Shown piece after piece: positions 1 to 12,116 of a DNA stretch of 64,000 bases; the stretch's first letter is position 1, and every line of letters starts with the position of its first letter. The stretch covers positions 7,495,926 to 7,559,925 of the forward strand of contig OZ023269.1 in the NCBI GenBank assembly GCA_964006375.1. Direction: 5' to 3'. The notes beneath the pieces were generated by a model, which had not been told where the DNA came from, did no database searches, and saw only the letters and a program-made list of their open reading frames with translations. Origin of the DNA: Tillus elongatus (taxonomy: Eukaryota > Arthropoda > Insecta > Coleoptera > Cleridae). The translations under genes and the position numbers were made by a program.

Positions 1-265
1 CATGTCACATCAATTGCAGAAGCGGCTGCTAAGAAATTAGGTTTCCTCTTCCGGACTCGCAAATACTTTTCACAAGCTAATCTCTATACTTTATATACTT
101 CACAAATATAGCCAAACCTCGAATGCTGCTCCCACATCTGGGGTACCGCTGCCGCTTCGACACTCGCTATCGTGGACTCCATTCAGAAGAGAGCTATACG
201 TCTGATCGGTGACCCTACCCTGACCCAAAGGCTGACATCCCTTGCCCACCGACGTGCCGTTGGTG

Positions 266-333
<68 letters not shown>

Positions 334-660
334 TAGAGATCTGCACGGGTACTGCTCAGAGGAGCTTTCTCCCATAGTTCCTCCACCTGCTGCCCCAAAC
401 AGATCTACCAGGGGAACATAGCGAATGCACCCTTTTACTGTCTAGGTCACCAGACATAGAATATCTCGTTATGCCCGCTTTTTTGTCCCGAGGACTTCCA
501 AGTTATGGAATTCCTTGCCGGCACATATTTTTCCTTCTCCTCCGAACCTCCAAATCTTCCAGTTTAGAATTTACAAGATGCCTCTTTCCTCCTTGTCGAC
601 ACTCACGGTACGATAGTATTTAGGCTGTAAGCTCTCGTGGTGTGTTGTTGAAAATATATT
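1..660 (+). pseudogene. Non-LTR retrotransposon (LINE) 3' fragment, reverse-transcriptase C-terminus
   Basis: The forward strand reads as the tail of a LINE reverse transcriptase. It contains an EAAAKKLGFLF segment, then LDSIQKRAIRLIGDP-like text (here VDSIQKRAIRLIGDP), then LAHRRAVGDLSL. The frame then breaks in a long CT run, and the remainder carries the WNSLP-type motif and a PLSSLSTPTVR-like end. The A-rich 3' end is near 650-670. The copy begins outside the window. It is the same family as the minus-strand copy at 60.5-61.48 kb and aligns to it over almost its whole length. A premature stop just after LYTSQI and the microsatellite make it non-functional. LINE origin is secure; I did not place the clade. 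Confidence 0.85.
267..329. repeat. (CT)31 microsatellite inside LINE coding sequence
   Basis: About 31 uninterrupted CT units lie exactly where the sister LINE copy near 60.84 kb has only about five. The array therefore expanded from a short coding CT tract (VGDLSL...) after insertion of this copy. Confidence 0.95.
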
Positions 661-1039
661 AAAAAAAAGAAGTTTATTAAAAACAAATATCGCAATCGAC
701 TTACAGATGAAGTGAGTAAATGTATTCGAATGGCTGTATCAAACTATACTGCAAACATTAAAAAAATTATCGATGAGTCCGAGCGTGACCCTCCGCATTG
801 AAGATACATTTTTTATCTGCTCATGTTTTTGTTTAAAATAGTGCGTTCTTTCTTTGTTATTCTTATTCACTTTCATTACATTGCATGTGACATGCCATTG
901 TGCCTGTATACAAATTTCGTTTCGTGTTCAAACAGCTACGATTGATAGTTATGGATGTAGTTGTGTCGTATGTATTATTAATATTAGTTATTCTCTTATT
1001 GGTTTATTATAAGTATGGATTTGTTAACTAATAACATCG
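661..1039. other. AT-rich spacer, nothing recognised
   Basis: No coding signal, tRNA-like promoter or known repeat end could be seen between the LINE fragment and the SINE. Confidence 0.5.
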
Positions 1040-1373
1040 CTCTATTTCCGCGACTATGGCCAACCACCGACGCCAGGGAGCAGTTTCACCTTTTCCAACT
1101 GCCCTGGAAAATTTGCTGAAACCCTGCCTTCCTGTAAGGAGCGTACGGATATTTAACGTGGCCATGTTCGCATGTACACGGGACCGGCCGCTTTACGTCT
1201 CCTCCAAAAGGCGAAACGTGCAGCCATTCAATTTCCTCAAATCTAATGCAGCAATGATTGATGTTAATTGTACAGTGTGTACTGAAAAAGTGAAAGGAGA
1301 ACCCTGGGATCGAACGCAGTACCCTTCGGTTCCGAGGCACACGTTCTTAGCATTGAACCACCGAGGCCCTTAG
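1040..1373 (-). mobile_element. tRNA-derived SINE, copy 1
   Basis: Read on the minus strand the copy starts with a tRNA-like head: GCCTCGGTGGTTCAATG, then a perfect pol III B box GGTTCGATCCC-type (here GCGTTCGATCCC). A central body follows that contains the complement of CGGATATTTAACGTG and CCGCTTTACGTCTCC. The same unit recurs at 13.73, 31.56, 35.35 and 56.62 kb, always in this orientation. The open reading frames across it on both strands are fortuitous. tRNA-derived SINE structure (A box, B box, conserved body, variable tail) is established knowledge; assignment to a named SINE superfamily needs a database search. Confidence 0.75.
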
Positions 1374-2527
1374 TTAATAAGTAAAATAAATATATGTATA
1401 TCGAATACAACTGTGCATTATTTTACTTAGGTTGGCTCACGTCGCTTACGACTAGGTAGCTCACTGTTTATTCCAAAATGATTAAAGTAGCTCAATACAT
1501 AGCAAAGGTTGGAGACCACTGCTTTATAAGTACATTCGTTTGCGGACTGTCATGAGGTCGATACTCAATAAAAATGAGCGATCGCTAGGCCCAAATTAGT
1601 CAAAGGGGATTACTATCTAGTAGTGTCTAATTCTTATACTATGGTGATTTTATGTAACAATTCTGTTTTATCTGCAACATCTGATCTCTTGTTAATCTTG
1701 ATGCTCAGAGAAAACATTTTTCTTGTCCGTGTTATATTGTTTCGATTTATCTAGTAAATATAGAATATTCCGGAGCTGGATTATACCCAGATTTATTTGA
1801 ACGTACCCTATTCCCTTGCTTATGATATAATAAGGGCAGCGTTTACTAAAATTTACATTAAGCTCTTTGGCGTCATTTTAATCCTCTGTTTGATAACTTC
1901 CTTAGTTTCAAGGATCAATATTTAACTACCAGTAAATAGTAAGATAGATGTCCAAAGACTTGTTGTTCAAAGTTTAATGCGTAGGCCTTTGTTGTATCTG
2001 AGAAACATAGTTTTAGTGGCTATTAAACTTTATACTCTACTTAATGCAATTGAATAATGGACACCAAAAAGGAATTGTCACAGTTATTTATTCGGCAATT
2101 ATTACAGTTTACATGCGATGTCACCGCACGCATTACTTTACGTAAACAGTTAGTTAAATGTCATTGTACTTTCAACATTTCATTAATTTGGGCAGGTTTT
2201 TCAGAAGTGTTCCACTTAGTCTGCCTCATTCCCTTTTCTAACTATGTGCCTTTTCAAATTGTTATCATGCGTGTCTTAATTAGAATATGTTTAAAAAAAT
2301 TTGACTTCCGCCTCTCAATATTATTCAGTAAGCATCTCCCTTTTTAAACGTTCTCTTATTTTTGCCATTTTAGCATTTTAAATGCTTCTATAATTCAGTT
2401 TGTAAATAATAGGCATAAATTTCTGGAAAATTTGGCGACGTGGCAACGTTGTATTGGCTCTTTCAGTGGTATCGTAAATATTGATTTAGGCAATAACGAA
2501 TTAATTAAAAAAAAGTAGATATAAATT
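1374..2527. other. AT-rich unique-looking sequence
   Basis: No open frame with protein-like composition and no repeat shared with the rest of the window were recognised. Confidence 0.45.
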
Positions 2528-3345
2528 TTTTTGCGACGGCGTCCTGAGCCACGTTAAAAATTATTTTCTAATAATTCTGAGATAAAAAAGTCAGAATTCT
2601 GGCATAAAAAGTAAGAAGTTTGTGACAAAAACTCAGAAGTCTGACATAAAATGTCAGAATTATAAGATAAAGTCAGAACTCTGAGATAATAAAAGTCAGA
2701 ATTCTGACATGAAAAGTATAAAAACTCTTTTTTTGCTTTTCCGGTTTATAAAATTTCAGACAGTGAGGTACTGGCTTCATCAATACCCCCCCCCCCATCA
2801 CCTTCTTGATGTTTTCTCCAGTCACCATTTTAAATATGTGTCTCAATTAAGCTTGTTTCTTTAAGTTTTTTCTAATTCATTAGATCCTGTGGTGTCTTGA
2901 TTTGTTCCTAAAACCTTAGCTCTTGGTTTTTCTAGCAACCCATCTTTTTATTTTCAATTTTTCAGAACCATGCAATAATCTACTGTAGAAGTTTACTACT
3001 GCCAGTCTATCCCCAACTTTTGTAAAATAAATTCCCACCAAATCTGACTCCCTGCTAACATGCATGTGCTTCAATGTCAATCTGAAAACAAAGAGAGAAT
3101 AACCTTTATTTATATTTCTTAAAAATTGTTATAGTGTTTATATTTTAGTGGTAACAATAAAATAAGTAACATAGCTAGAGTATTAATAAATTGTAAAAAA
3201 AATAGTCTCGACTTACTGAATTTTTCAGCCAGAAAATAATGTCAAAACTGTATGCTTATTGCAGAATTCGGTCTTTTTTATCTCAGAATTATTAGAAAAT
3301 AATTTTGAACGTGACCCCAAAACGCGCACCGTCGTAGTTTTTGTA
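2528..3345. mobile_element. Non-autonomous DNA transposon with ~65-bp terminal inverted repeats
   Basis: The left end holds GCGACGGCGTCC, CACGTT, then AATTATTTTCTAATAATTC and TGAGATAAAAAAG. The right end near 3265-3340 is its reverse complement with mismatches in the outer 20 bases. Just inside the left repeat are about six ~20-bp units built on a GTCAGAATTCTGAC palindrome (2590-2725). A run of C occurs near 2786. The interior has no transposase. The superfamily is undetermined because no clear target-site duplication is visible. Confidence 0.7.
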
Positions 3346-3481
3346 GTTACTAATGTTTTAGAATTATATTATGCAGATCTCTCTGAGGCCTAGAGTTGAA
3401 CACACTGAGACCTCACAGACGACCTTCGGCGAGACTTGGGGAGTAGGCAGATTAAGGCCCCGTAATCGAGCTACAACAACA

Positions 3482-3653
3482 CAACCCACCTTTGTCCACC
3501 GCTCTAAGGAGTAGGCAGATTGAGGCCTTAGAGTGTCCTTACATATTTCTTTTACCTCTTGAAACCAACCCAACCCACCTTTGTCCCCCGCTCTAAGGAG
3601 TAGGCAGATTGAGGCCTTAGAGTGTCCTTACATATTTCCTTTACCTCTTGAAA
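3482..3653 (+). repeat. 89-bp tandem duplication
   Basis: Two near-identical units start with CAACCCACCTTTGTCC at 3482 and 3571 and both run through CTCTAAGGAGTAGGCAG to TTTACCTCTTGAAA. Few differences separate them. Confidence 0.9.
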
Positions 3654-3685
3654 ATGGCTCCAAAACAGGAGCCTAAACGTCGAGT
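3645..3685 (+). ncRNA. Hammerhead-ribozyme-like stem-loop, decayed
   Basis: A perfect 6-bp stem GGCTCC/GGAGCC (3656-3661 with 3668-3673, loop AAAACA) is flanked by CTTGAAAA and TAAACGTCG. These correspond to the hammerhead core boxes CTGATGA and GAAAC with substitutions. It is probably inactive. It parallels the better preserved motifs at 11.1, 22.0, 27.7 and 49.1 kb. Confidence 0.4.
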
Positions 3686-3899
3686 TTTCATAAATTCTGG
3701 ACGCGGTTCAACCAGAGAACCAAGTATGTCTCATACATTCAAAGGAACCACTACAGTTTTAACACGAAGGACAGGACGTCTATTATAGACGTCTTTTTTA
3801 TTTAATATGATGTCCAAAACAACTATGGATGTCATTGAGAATCTAACTGTTAGCAACAAAACTTCTATAGGCGTTGGATTCTGGAAGTAAACTGCATTT

Positions 3900-4125
<226 letters not shown>

Positions 4126-4717
4126 AGGAAACGTTATTAGAGTTCTGTGCATCCATTTACTCATCGTAGTCGCTGGTGTTCTTTGACTGGAAAAATAATA
4201 CGCCTATTTGCAAAAATCTTTTACTAAGTATATGAGTTGTTATGAGCTTTTGTCCTTTGCCTGCTTGCGTGTGCAAATCTCCTAAAGAACCTTTTAGAAT
4301 AGCTTGTTGACGGCTTTCTATTTCCAAATCTTACCACACATTTAAGACAGTATGCTCTTAATTCAGCGAAGTCTCTTCAAAAAAAAATTTGTCTTTCTTC
4401 GCGTGGATACTCACGAATCTTTTGTAGGTAATTTATTGTCAACAAATTCTGCTATAGGGAGACCTTTTCTGTTTATTTTTGTAAGTATGATGCTTATTTG
4501 CCTTAATGTTCTTGATGAAATACGTAAGATATTTTACGTAATCAGTCATCAGAATGTACTTTGGCTGCGGGTGTCTTCAAGGTTGGAATTCGGCGTTGGA
4601 AAAAAAAAGAATGAAATTAGCCCCAATAGGCTATTTTTTGTCGCTATGAAGCCGAATGTAAGGTGTGTCCCCGTGTTCAACATACTTAGGACCTCACCAT
4701 TGGGATTAGCATTCACT
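4126..4717. other. Spacer without recognised features
   Basis: A forward open frame at 4352-4765 exists, but its composition is not protein-like and it runs into the LINE 3' UTR, so it is not called as a gene. Confidence 0.45.
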
Positions 4718-7403
4718 TTTTTTTTGTTCCCTCAGGGCTCGTCCGCGGCCTTGCCGCCCCGATAGCACCGCAACCCTTGGTTGATTGTGCATACCCTTAG
4801 TCTTACTCCACCCATTCCAAGATCACTGTGCCTTGAACTAGTCTGCACAGCGATTGGTAGGGTGAAGTTTTATATTGCTCTGTCTCCGGTCTAGAGTGAC
4901 CGTAGATCAGTTGTCTTTTCCGGTCCAGAGCTATACACTCACACAAGATGTGCTGGGCTGATTCCTCCCCCTCGCCGCAGAGTCTGCATGCGAGGTCCCC
5001 TTCGAACCGCCCCATTTTATGCAGGTGTTTCTTGACGGCCATGTGTCCCGTCAAGAGACCTGTTGTGTTTCTGAGCTGTCCTCTGCTAAGGTTTAGCAGC
5101 TCCACAGCTCTCTTTGAACTGGGTCCGTCAATTATTGACTTCTCATGTCTGAGCCCTGGACAGTCCGCCCAGTACACCTTGTGTTGGTTTCTGACCCAGG
5201 ACTTAATGGCTCCCCTGGCAGTGCTCTTTGACACGCCCAGAGCCGGTTCTGGTCCCATAAATGGTTCTGCTGACCCTCTCTTCGCGAGACTGTCAGTTTC
5301 TTCATTGCCTTTAACCCCCGAGTGACCCGGCACCCAGATGAGGGTCACCTCATTGTGCCCAGCCAGGTCGCTTGTCTCGTCTCGGCACTCACTCACCAGC
5401 CAGGAATTTACCCGTGGGCTACTTAGTGCCTTAAGGGCTTCCTGGCTGTCTGTGGCTATGAGGATCCGCTTGTTGGTGTAGCCCCTCCTCTTGTTCTCCC
5501 GCACACAGTGCAGGATGGCGTACATCTCGGCCTGAAACACCGTTGCATGGGCTCCGAGGGAAATACTATGACTTACCCTCGGTCCTTCCGAGTAAACACC
5601 TGCCCCCGTCCCACGCTCCCCGCCAGATCCGTCCGTGAACCAGACGAGCGCGTCCCGTGGCATGCCCGGCGTCTCCTCCCGCCATGCCTCGCGATCAGGG
5701 ATTTCCACTGTAAAGTTGTTTTCCCTGCACATTCGCGGGCTCGCGAAGTCTGACCTCATTTCAAGCGTGGGCTCCTTCACGATCTCCTGAATTTTGCAGT
5801 GGACCCTGAAGCCTGGGTTGATCTTCAGTCTACCATTGCAGGCTAGTCTGTATAATACTAGCCTGGCCTCTCCCATAATAACTAAGTGTAGGGGGGGGGG
5901 TAGATCCAGCAACACCTCCATGGCGGCTGTTGGGGTTGAAGACATGGCCCCTGTGATGCCTAGGCAAGCCATCCTTTGGATCTTGCCTAGTTTTTGTTTG
6001 GCACTGGATTGTGTCACCTTAGGCCACCAGACCAGTGCCGCATATGTTAAAGATGGTCTGACCACCCTTGTGTACAGCCAGTGGGCCATACTAGGTCTTA
6101 GTCCCCACGTTTTTCCATATAGCCGCCTAGTGACGGCTAAGGTCATGACTGCCTTACGCAGTATTTTTCCAATGTGACCATTCCAGGTTAGCTTAGAGTC
6201 CAATACGACCCCAAGATATTTTACCTCCCTGGCGATTGGAACGCTCCTACCGTCTAGAGTGAGAGTTCTGTGACTTTCACACTTCCTCCTCCTCGTAAAC
6301 GGCACGACGGTTGCTTTCTCGGGGCTCACCCCGAGCCCTTGATCAACCGTCCACCCTTCCACCACTTTCAGTGCAGTCTTCATACGCTCCCACACTGCCT
6401 GTGTGACCTTTCCTCGGACTATGATGACAATGTCGTCCGCATAGCCCTGTACCTCATACCCCCCTCCCGAGAGCCTCCCCAGCAGGCCGTCCACGACTAG
6501 ACACCAGAGCAAGGGAGACAGAACGCTCCCCTGCGGACACCCCGCCGCGACCCCCGCCAGCAGAGTCCCTCCCGCGAGTGAAGTGAACACCGCCCTGTCC
6601 CTGAGCATGGAACCGATCCACCTGCAGCAGGTCTCCTCTATTCCACGCTCCCGGGCAGCTGCCAGAACCGATCCGAACGAGGTGTTGCTAAAGGCCCCCT
6701 CTATGTCTAGGAAGGCCCCCAGCGCCACCTCCTTGTTCTCCAGCGTATTCTCCAGTTTCAGCACCAGTTGGTGCAGTGCTGTTTCTGTTGAGAATCCTGC
6801 TCTGTATGTATATTGTCCGCAGTGTAGAGGATATGCTTCCAGTACACCGCCCCTAATGTGCCGGTCGAGCAGTTTTTCCACTGTTTTCAGCAAGAAGGAC
6901 ATGAGACTTATTGGCCTCAGGGACTTTGCCTGGTCTGTTGGACGCCCAGGTTTAGGAATAAATACAACCCTGGCCAGTCTCCATGCCTTCGGAATGTACC
7001 CCAGAGCCAGGCTGGCCCTCATAATGAGGGTAAGCACCGGCGCCAGTATATCTATCCCCTGTTGGAGCATGATGGGCATTATTCCATCAAATCCCGGCGA
7101 TTTGTATGGCTTAAAGCTGTTAATGGCCCATCTGATTTTGCTCCAGGTAACCACCTCTTAAGCGACTGTCCAGTCTACTCTAGATGCCCGCCTATAAGGC
7201 GCCTCTATTTCTGAGTGTTCCCAGTCCGGAGGTGATTGGTTTATTATGTTACAGCCGGGGAAGTGCGTCTGGAGTAAAATTTCCATAGTTTCCTCCCCAG
7301 AGCTTGTAAAGCCTCCCGTGGGTGTTCTAAGGGAGCCTATGTTAGTCTGAGGGCCCTTAGACAGAATCTTGTGTAGTCGAGCACTCTCGGACGTGGCTTT
7401 CAC
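4718..7403 (-). mobile_element. LINE A, 5'-truncated non-LTR retrotransposon (RT + RNase H)
   Basis: The element runs on the minus strand from a truncated 5' end near 7403 to an A-run next to GAGCCCTGAGGGAAC near 4718-4728. It lacks the endonuclease and any gag-like ORF. It is the same family as LINE B at 16.17-18.22 kb: both share YLGVVLDSKLTW, ARTWGL/GKTWGL and CGPEPA/MGPEPA segments. An RNase H domain after the RT places it in the I/LOA/Outcast-type group of LINEs rather than in RTE or CR1 (family knowledge). Confidence 0.9.
4803..7403 (-). pseudogene. LINE A polyprotein: reverse transcriptase, RNase H, zinc knuckle; one in-frame stop
   Basis: The minus-strand frame is open from 7403 to 4803 except for one TAA at 7158-7160. 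The 783-residue downstream part starts at 7154. It shows RT motif A (FLDIEGAF, residues 148-155), GCPQGSVLSPLLW (205-217), YADD (238-241) and YLGVVLDSKLTW (313-324). An RNase H follows with the full acidic set D508 (FTDGS), E543, D569 (ATDS) and D621, including WVPGHSGVKGNE. A terminal C-X2-C-X8-H-X4-C finger uses C723, C726, H735 and C740. All catalytic residues are present, so only the stop codon and the 5' truncation mark it as dead. It would copy its own RNA by target-primed reverse transcription. The 81-residue upstream piece is the linker between endonuclease and RT. Confidence 0.92.
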
Positions 7404-8749
7404 TTACTTAAAATGTTGTAGAATTCTCTGTACACTTATCGTATATACTCTCATTACATCACTGCACAGAGCGACTACATCCCTGACCAACATATCTTTA
7501 TTTCATCCAGATACCACGATACACGTTATGGTAAGCGATTATTTGAATTAATTTCTTTCTCCAAATTGTACTTATCAGTGCTCATCACAGGTTTCAATAT
7601 TTACTCATTGAATTTTGTTAAAACTCTAAAGTCATAATTTCTTCATTTTTATATGAAAAATCTCTAAAAATCTGTATGGCTACAGCTGTTTAATGTACTC
7701 TTTTATATATTATGACATTTCTTATCCCGTCAGTAAATAATGATAGTAAAACCGAAAAAGTCAATTACTTTATTCTTCTGGTGAGAGAAATGTTTGAAAA
7801 ATAAAATTAGGCATGAATGGAGTCTGTTTGATTCATTGGTCCAAGTTACTGGTATTAAGTACGGTACTGTTCTTCTGTTATCATTCGTTCTCCTTGAATT
7901 CCTACAGCCGATAACGTTATTCAAGCCTAATGCAGACTCCATTCTTGTAGTAGACAATATATTCATAGGATGTCCGTTCTTTGTTAAAATTCCAGGCGAG
8001 GTTCAATCTAGGACCTTTTCTGAAAGCGTTAATACTAACGCCATATTATTTCATGAGGTATCACTATTCTTGCTTTAATAATAAAACTTTATGTCTCCTC
8101 CTTGACCTTCTTCATCTATCACACAATGTTCTTCCCCCTTTAGTAAGATAATATAGAGTTTTCTGTACCCTCTTTTGCTCTATTAAAAGTTATTTTTAAG
8201 TAATAACATTAAATTTTTATTTGTCGTAAAGGTTTAATGTACTGAGCAGTTATCAGTTCACTCTGTGTCTAATATTGTTCTGAATCGCTCTAAAATTTAC
8301 CCGGATAAATACGTATGTACTACAATAGAAATATGATAAACATCTAAAATTATTACCAACATTCAATTGGAATAAATTTAGTATCTCAATTATTGAGCAA
8401 ATTTAAAGAAAATTCAATTTTAGGTTTAAAACGGACATTCTGCAATGTGAAAACTTCACCTCAACATTCAACTCTTTTCGAGTGATAGTTGCAACCCTAA
8501 AATTTTTAAACAGGAAGTAGGAGCTTGTAATAACTCACTGAAAAGATCTTTTCATCCTGTATTAAAAAAAAAAATCACTAATCAGATGAATTTTTTTTAC
8601 AGTTGATTTTTGAAATAAATTTTAGAACCAAAGCATTATTCAACGAGACGAGATCTTTCAAATAAGGTATCGCAAACCCCTACTTCCTATTTAAAAATTT
8701 GGGGGCTGCAGCTCAATCGATCAATAAGTAGTTAATATGTAGGCAGCGC
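7404..8749. other. AT-rich sequence without recognised genes or repeats
   Basis: Short frames are open (for example 7794-8078 forward), but none has recognisable motifs. A fortuitous origin is likely at this base composition. Confidence 0.45.
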
Positions 8750-8952
8750 CTCCGTGGCCGTGCGGGAAAGTCGATTCAGACTTTCCAATACGGATTCGGG
8801 GGTCGACGGTTCGAGCCTCACCGGCGGCGGATGATTTTTCATAAATCACTGTCGTCGTTGAGATCGAGCTCAAGGTGGAGGGTAGGTTAGTTTAGATGAG
8901 CAAAAAGGGTCAGCAATGGCCTAATTGCCAGTAAGCATCTTACCTTTACCTT
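8750..8952 (+). mobile_element. tRNA-Ser/Leu-like SINE
   Basis: The head GCAGCGCCTCCGTGGCCGTG carries an A-box-like segment. A long variable arm and a B box GGTTCGAGCCT follow, which suits derivation from a class II tRNA. After about 110 bases of body the copy ends in a simple-repeat tail (CTTACCTTTACCTTTT). A HINE copy starts directly at the T run of this tail. Only one copy was seen in the window. Confidence 0.6.
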
Positions 8953-9867
<915 letters not shown>

Positions 9868-10061
9868 TATGTAGGCAGCCCGATAAACGAAACTCGCTAC
9901 AAAAAGTAAAATCCTGATAATTTATAAAACTGAAGATAAACTACAAACGTAAAAATTTAATATAAAGTAGTTATTCATTTTTTCATTCAATTATATTTAT
10001 ATTGTTATTAAACTTTTTTATACACCTCATAACAAAAATTTTATTTTAAACCAGGCTGCGA

Positions 10062-10062
<1 letters not shown>

Positions 10063-10132
<70 letters not shown>
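10063..10132. repeat. (TA)n array left of foldback element
   Basis: About 70 bases of pure TA. It is followed about 40 bases later by the left arm of the inverted repeat at 10.17-10.57 kb. Confidence 0.95.
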
Positions 10133-10136
<4 letters not shown>

Positions 10137-10169
10137 TTGGAATGTTGCACTACACTGTAATCACTTTTA

Positions 10170-10570
10170 AATATACACTTTATTTGTTTGCTGTACTCTT
10201 TGTGATTCTTTATTGGTTTACGTGGACTGCAGTATCGAACCGTCCCGGTTCATCATCAGCACGCTACTGACTGTGATCGCCTCTGTGTGATCTACGTCTG
10301 AGATTGTACGAGGCGCCTACGCGTTGAGCTTCTACTGGTCGCTTTACTGTTCTCTGATTGGATGTGCCTTCGGACTGTGTGGTGTGTATCTAAAGGCACA
10401 ACCAATCAGAGAACAGTAAACCGACCAGTAGAAGCTTAACGCGCAGACGCCACGTACAATCTCAGACGTAGACCACACAGGAGCGATCACAGTCAGTAGC
10501 GTGCGACGGTTCGAAACTGCAGTCCACGTAAACCAATAAAGAATCACAAAGAGTACAGCAAACAAATAAA

Positions 10571-10573
<3 letters not shown>
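10170..10573. mobile_element. Foldback / MITE-like element with ~200-bp arms
   Basis: The left arm (about 10170-10371) and right arm (about 10393-10573) are reverse complements at high identity. Both arms contain GATTCTTTATTGGTTTACG, ACTGACTGTGATCGC, CGTCTGAGATTGTACG and TACTGTTCTCTGATTGG. The loop is only about 20 bases. A CCCGGTTCATCATCAG segment is present only in the left arm. (TA)n arrays flank both sides, so the element probably inserted into a TA microsatellite. No coding sequence is present. A transcript would fold into a long hairpin. Confidence 0.8.

Positions 10574-10650
<77 letters not shown>
10574..10650. repeat. (TA)n array right of foldback element
   Basis: Pure TA array. It is followed at 10651 by AGGGTGGAGCACC, which resembles a TA-flanked mariner-type terminus. 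Confidence 0.95.
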
Positions 10651-10655
<5 letters not shown>

Positions 10656-11019
10656 GGAGCACCATAAACGCGGCGGTCTCTTCTAATGGAATCTGTTTCA
10701 ATTTCCAAAACCTGTTTTTCTCTAGCATATACAGGGTCATCCGGAGCATCTTTGGAAAATATTGTCGATGATACAGGCTGTTCACACAAAAAGATACATA
10801 TCAAAGTAAATTTTTTAAAATAGAACACCCAGTAGATTATTAGGTTTTCGTTATCTAAAGATAAAATAAAGGTAAGTTACATTAGGATTTCCTATAGCTA
10901 AAACCTACCGTTTTTTGACAAGGACATCAATTTTCGAAAATACAGCCTAAATGCAATTTTTTTTCTTACACTTAGCAACGTAGGAAAAATCTTACTAAAA
11001 TTAGTATTTAGTAGGAGAA
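10651..11019. other. Possible mariner-type MITE end and spacer
   Basis: AGGGTGGAGCACC follows a TA, and ACAGGGTCATCCGG lies 80 bases on. Both look like IS630/mariner-type ends, but no matching inverted partner was found. Confidence 0.25.
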
Positions 11020-11230
11020 TTGATGCATGAACTAGATAAGCACACTTGGAGAACACAAATCACCACAACACATTCTAAAAGACCTGACGATCGTTTCACT
11101 AACCAAGTTAGCGTCATCAGAGGATGAATAATTCTAAATATCTTATATCCGCAACTCTATTTATATTTTTCTGCAATACTGTAGCTAGTCGGTCACCAGC
11201 GATTTGGGGAGGTTCAACGACACCTAAATT
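11020..11230 (-). mobile_element. Penelope-like terminal repeat (pLTR) fragment
   Basis: On the minus strand this piece matches two other loci. ATCGCTGGTGACCGACTAG and the CTGATGACGC box correspond to 31.43-31.56 kb. The downstream CGATCGTCAGG and GTGTTGTGGTGATTTGTG correspond to 63.76-63.84 kb. The three together outline a terminal segment ending in a hammerhead-like fold. No ORF remains. Confidence 0.5.
11081..11126 (-). ncRNA. Hammerhead-ribozyme-like motif
   Basis: On the minus strand the order is CTGATGA, a spare C, stem II GCTAAC-TTG-GTTAGT, GAAA, a very short stem III from the palindrome ACGATCGT, and then C (a GTC cleavage-type triplet). A 3-bp stem I (CCT/AGG) can close it. Core boxes match the hammerhead consensus except for one extra base before stem II. 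Short stem III is typical of retroelement hammerheads (family knowledge). Activity is inferred, not shown. Confidence 0.5.
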
Positions 11231-11718
11231 AATTTATTATTATTTATATATTTTCGTTTGGCGGAAACATTTGTATTCTTTTATTATCTCGCGGGCGTGC
11301 TTTTGCCAGTATTTCTTTTATAAAGGAATCTATAAGGCGACTGCTCATAGGCTGCGGAGCGAGGTTCATTCATTGTTTATTATCTCATAAGAGTCCAAAG
11401 GATATTAAGCAAAACTGTACTCAAGGTGACGACTATTCGAAATATTTCGACGATATTACAATTTTTTTATTATACTATACAATTTCTCCTAGAAACTACA
11501 TAATGTTAAATGTTATTATTAAATAAAACCATTGGGATTCATTTGTTATCACATAGATTACTGGACAAGAAGCTCAAATTCATAATGTACAGCCCTATTT
11601 GACATTCAGACGTATAATCATTAAAATCCAACATTTTTCCATGTAATGTGGTAAAGACCCATTTTAGTGAGCCCCAACTTCAGTACCGTGCGTAGATTTT
11701 TTCTAAAAAAATCACTAA

Positions 11719-11751
11719 TATGTTGTTGTTGTTGTTGTTGTTGTTGTTGTA
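11719..11751. repeat. (TTG)n microsatellite
   Basis: About ten TTG/GTT units, located in otherwise unassigned sequence. Confidence 0.9.
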
Positions 11752-11937
11752 ATTTGGTTTGGCCTCGGACCGTTAGGTCCATTAGCCACAGACTTTTTTT
11801 AAATTTATGTCTAGTGGTGTTTATGAGATCTATAAACAATAAATATGCATCAAGCTATATCGCCAGCCAATTTTATTATCTTACACTATTTTTATACCTA
11901 ATTAACTAATTTGTAATAATAAATTTACTTTGTATAC

Positions 11938-12055
11938 TTTTTTTTTTTTATATAATAATAAATTCAGTTTCTATACTTTTTTTTTTTTTTTTTTTTGTTT
12001 TCTTTTCTTTTTTTGTAATAAATTGTTTGTACACCTTTTTTTTTTAATACATATA

Positions 12056-12116
<61 letters not shown>
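11938..12116. repeat. Poly-T rich tract
   Basis: A series of T runs ends in about 58 uninterrupted T. The forward 109-residue frame across it is mostly encoded phenylalanine and is not a gene. The following 140 bases (12117-12260) keep an open frame of normal composition (VKDDWDTVRPETRQDG...) that I do not recognise. Confidence 0.7.

Larger units (their letters stand above)
3364..3700 (+). mobile_element. Penelope-like element terminal fragment (probable)
   Basis: The segment ends in a stem-loop followed by AAACGTCGAG and TTCTGGACGCGG, a layout like the terminal repeats of Penelope-like elements, where hammerhead-type motifs occur. It holds an 89-bp tandem duplication and no coding sequence. 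Identification rests on the structure rather than on a protein domain. Confidence 0.45.

Noticed and set aside
183..398. Minus-strand frame rich in RERERE
   Set aside because: It translates the (CT)n microsatellite inside a LINE; the LINE reads on the other strand.
1056..1373. 105-residue forward and 84-residue reverse frames
   Set aside because: Both cover SINE copy 1; similar fragments recur at the other SINE copies with stops at different places.
4352..4765. 137-residue forward frame
   Set aside because: Low-complexity F/L/S composition, no motif, and it runs into the 3' UTR of the antisense LINE A.
6583..7161. 192-residue forward frame and several others opposite LINE A
   Set aside because: Antisense shadows of the RT/RNase H frame.
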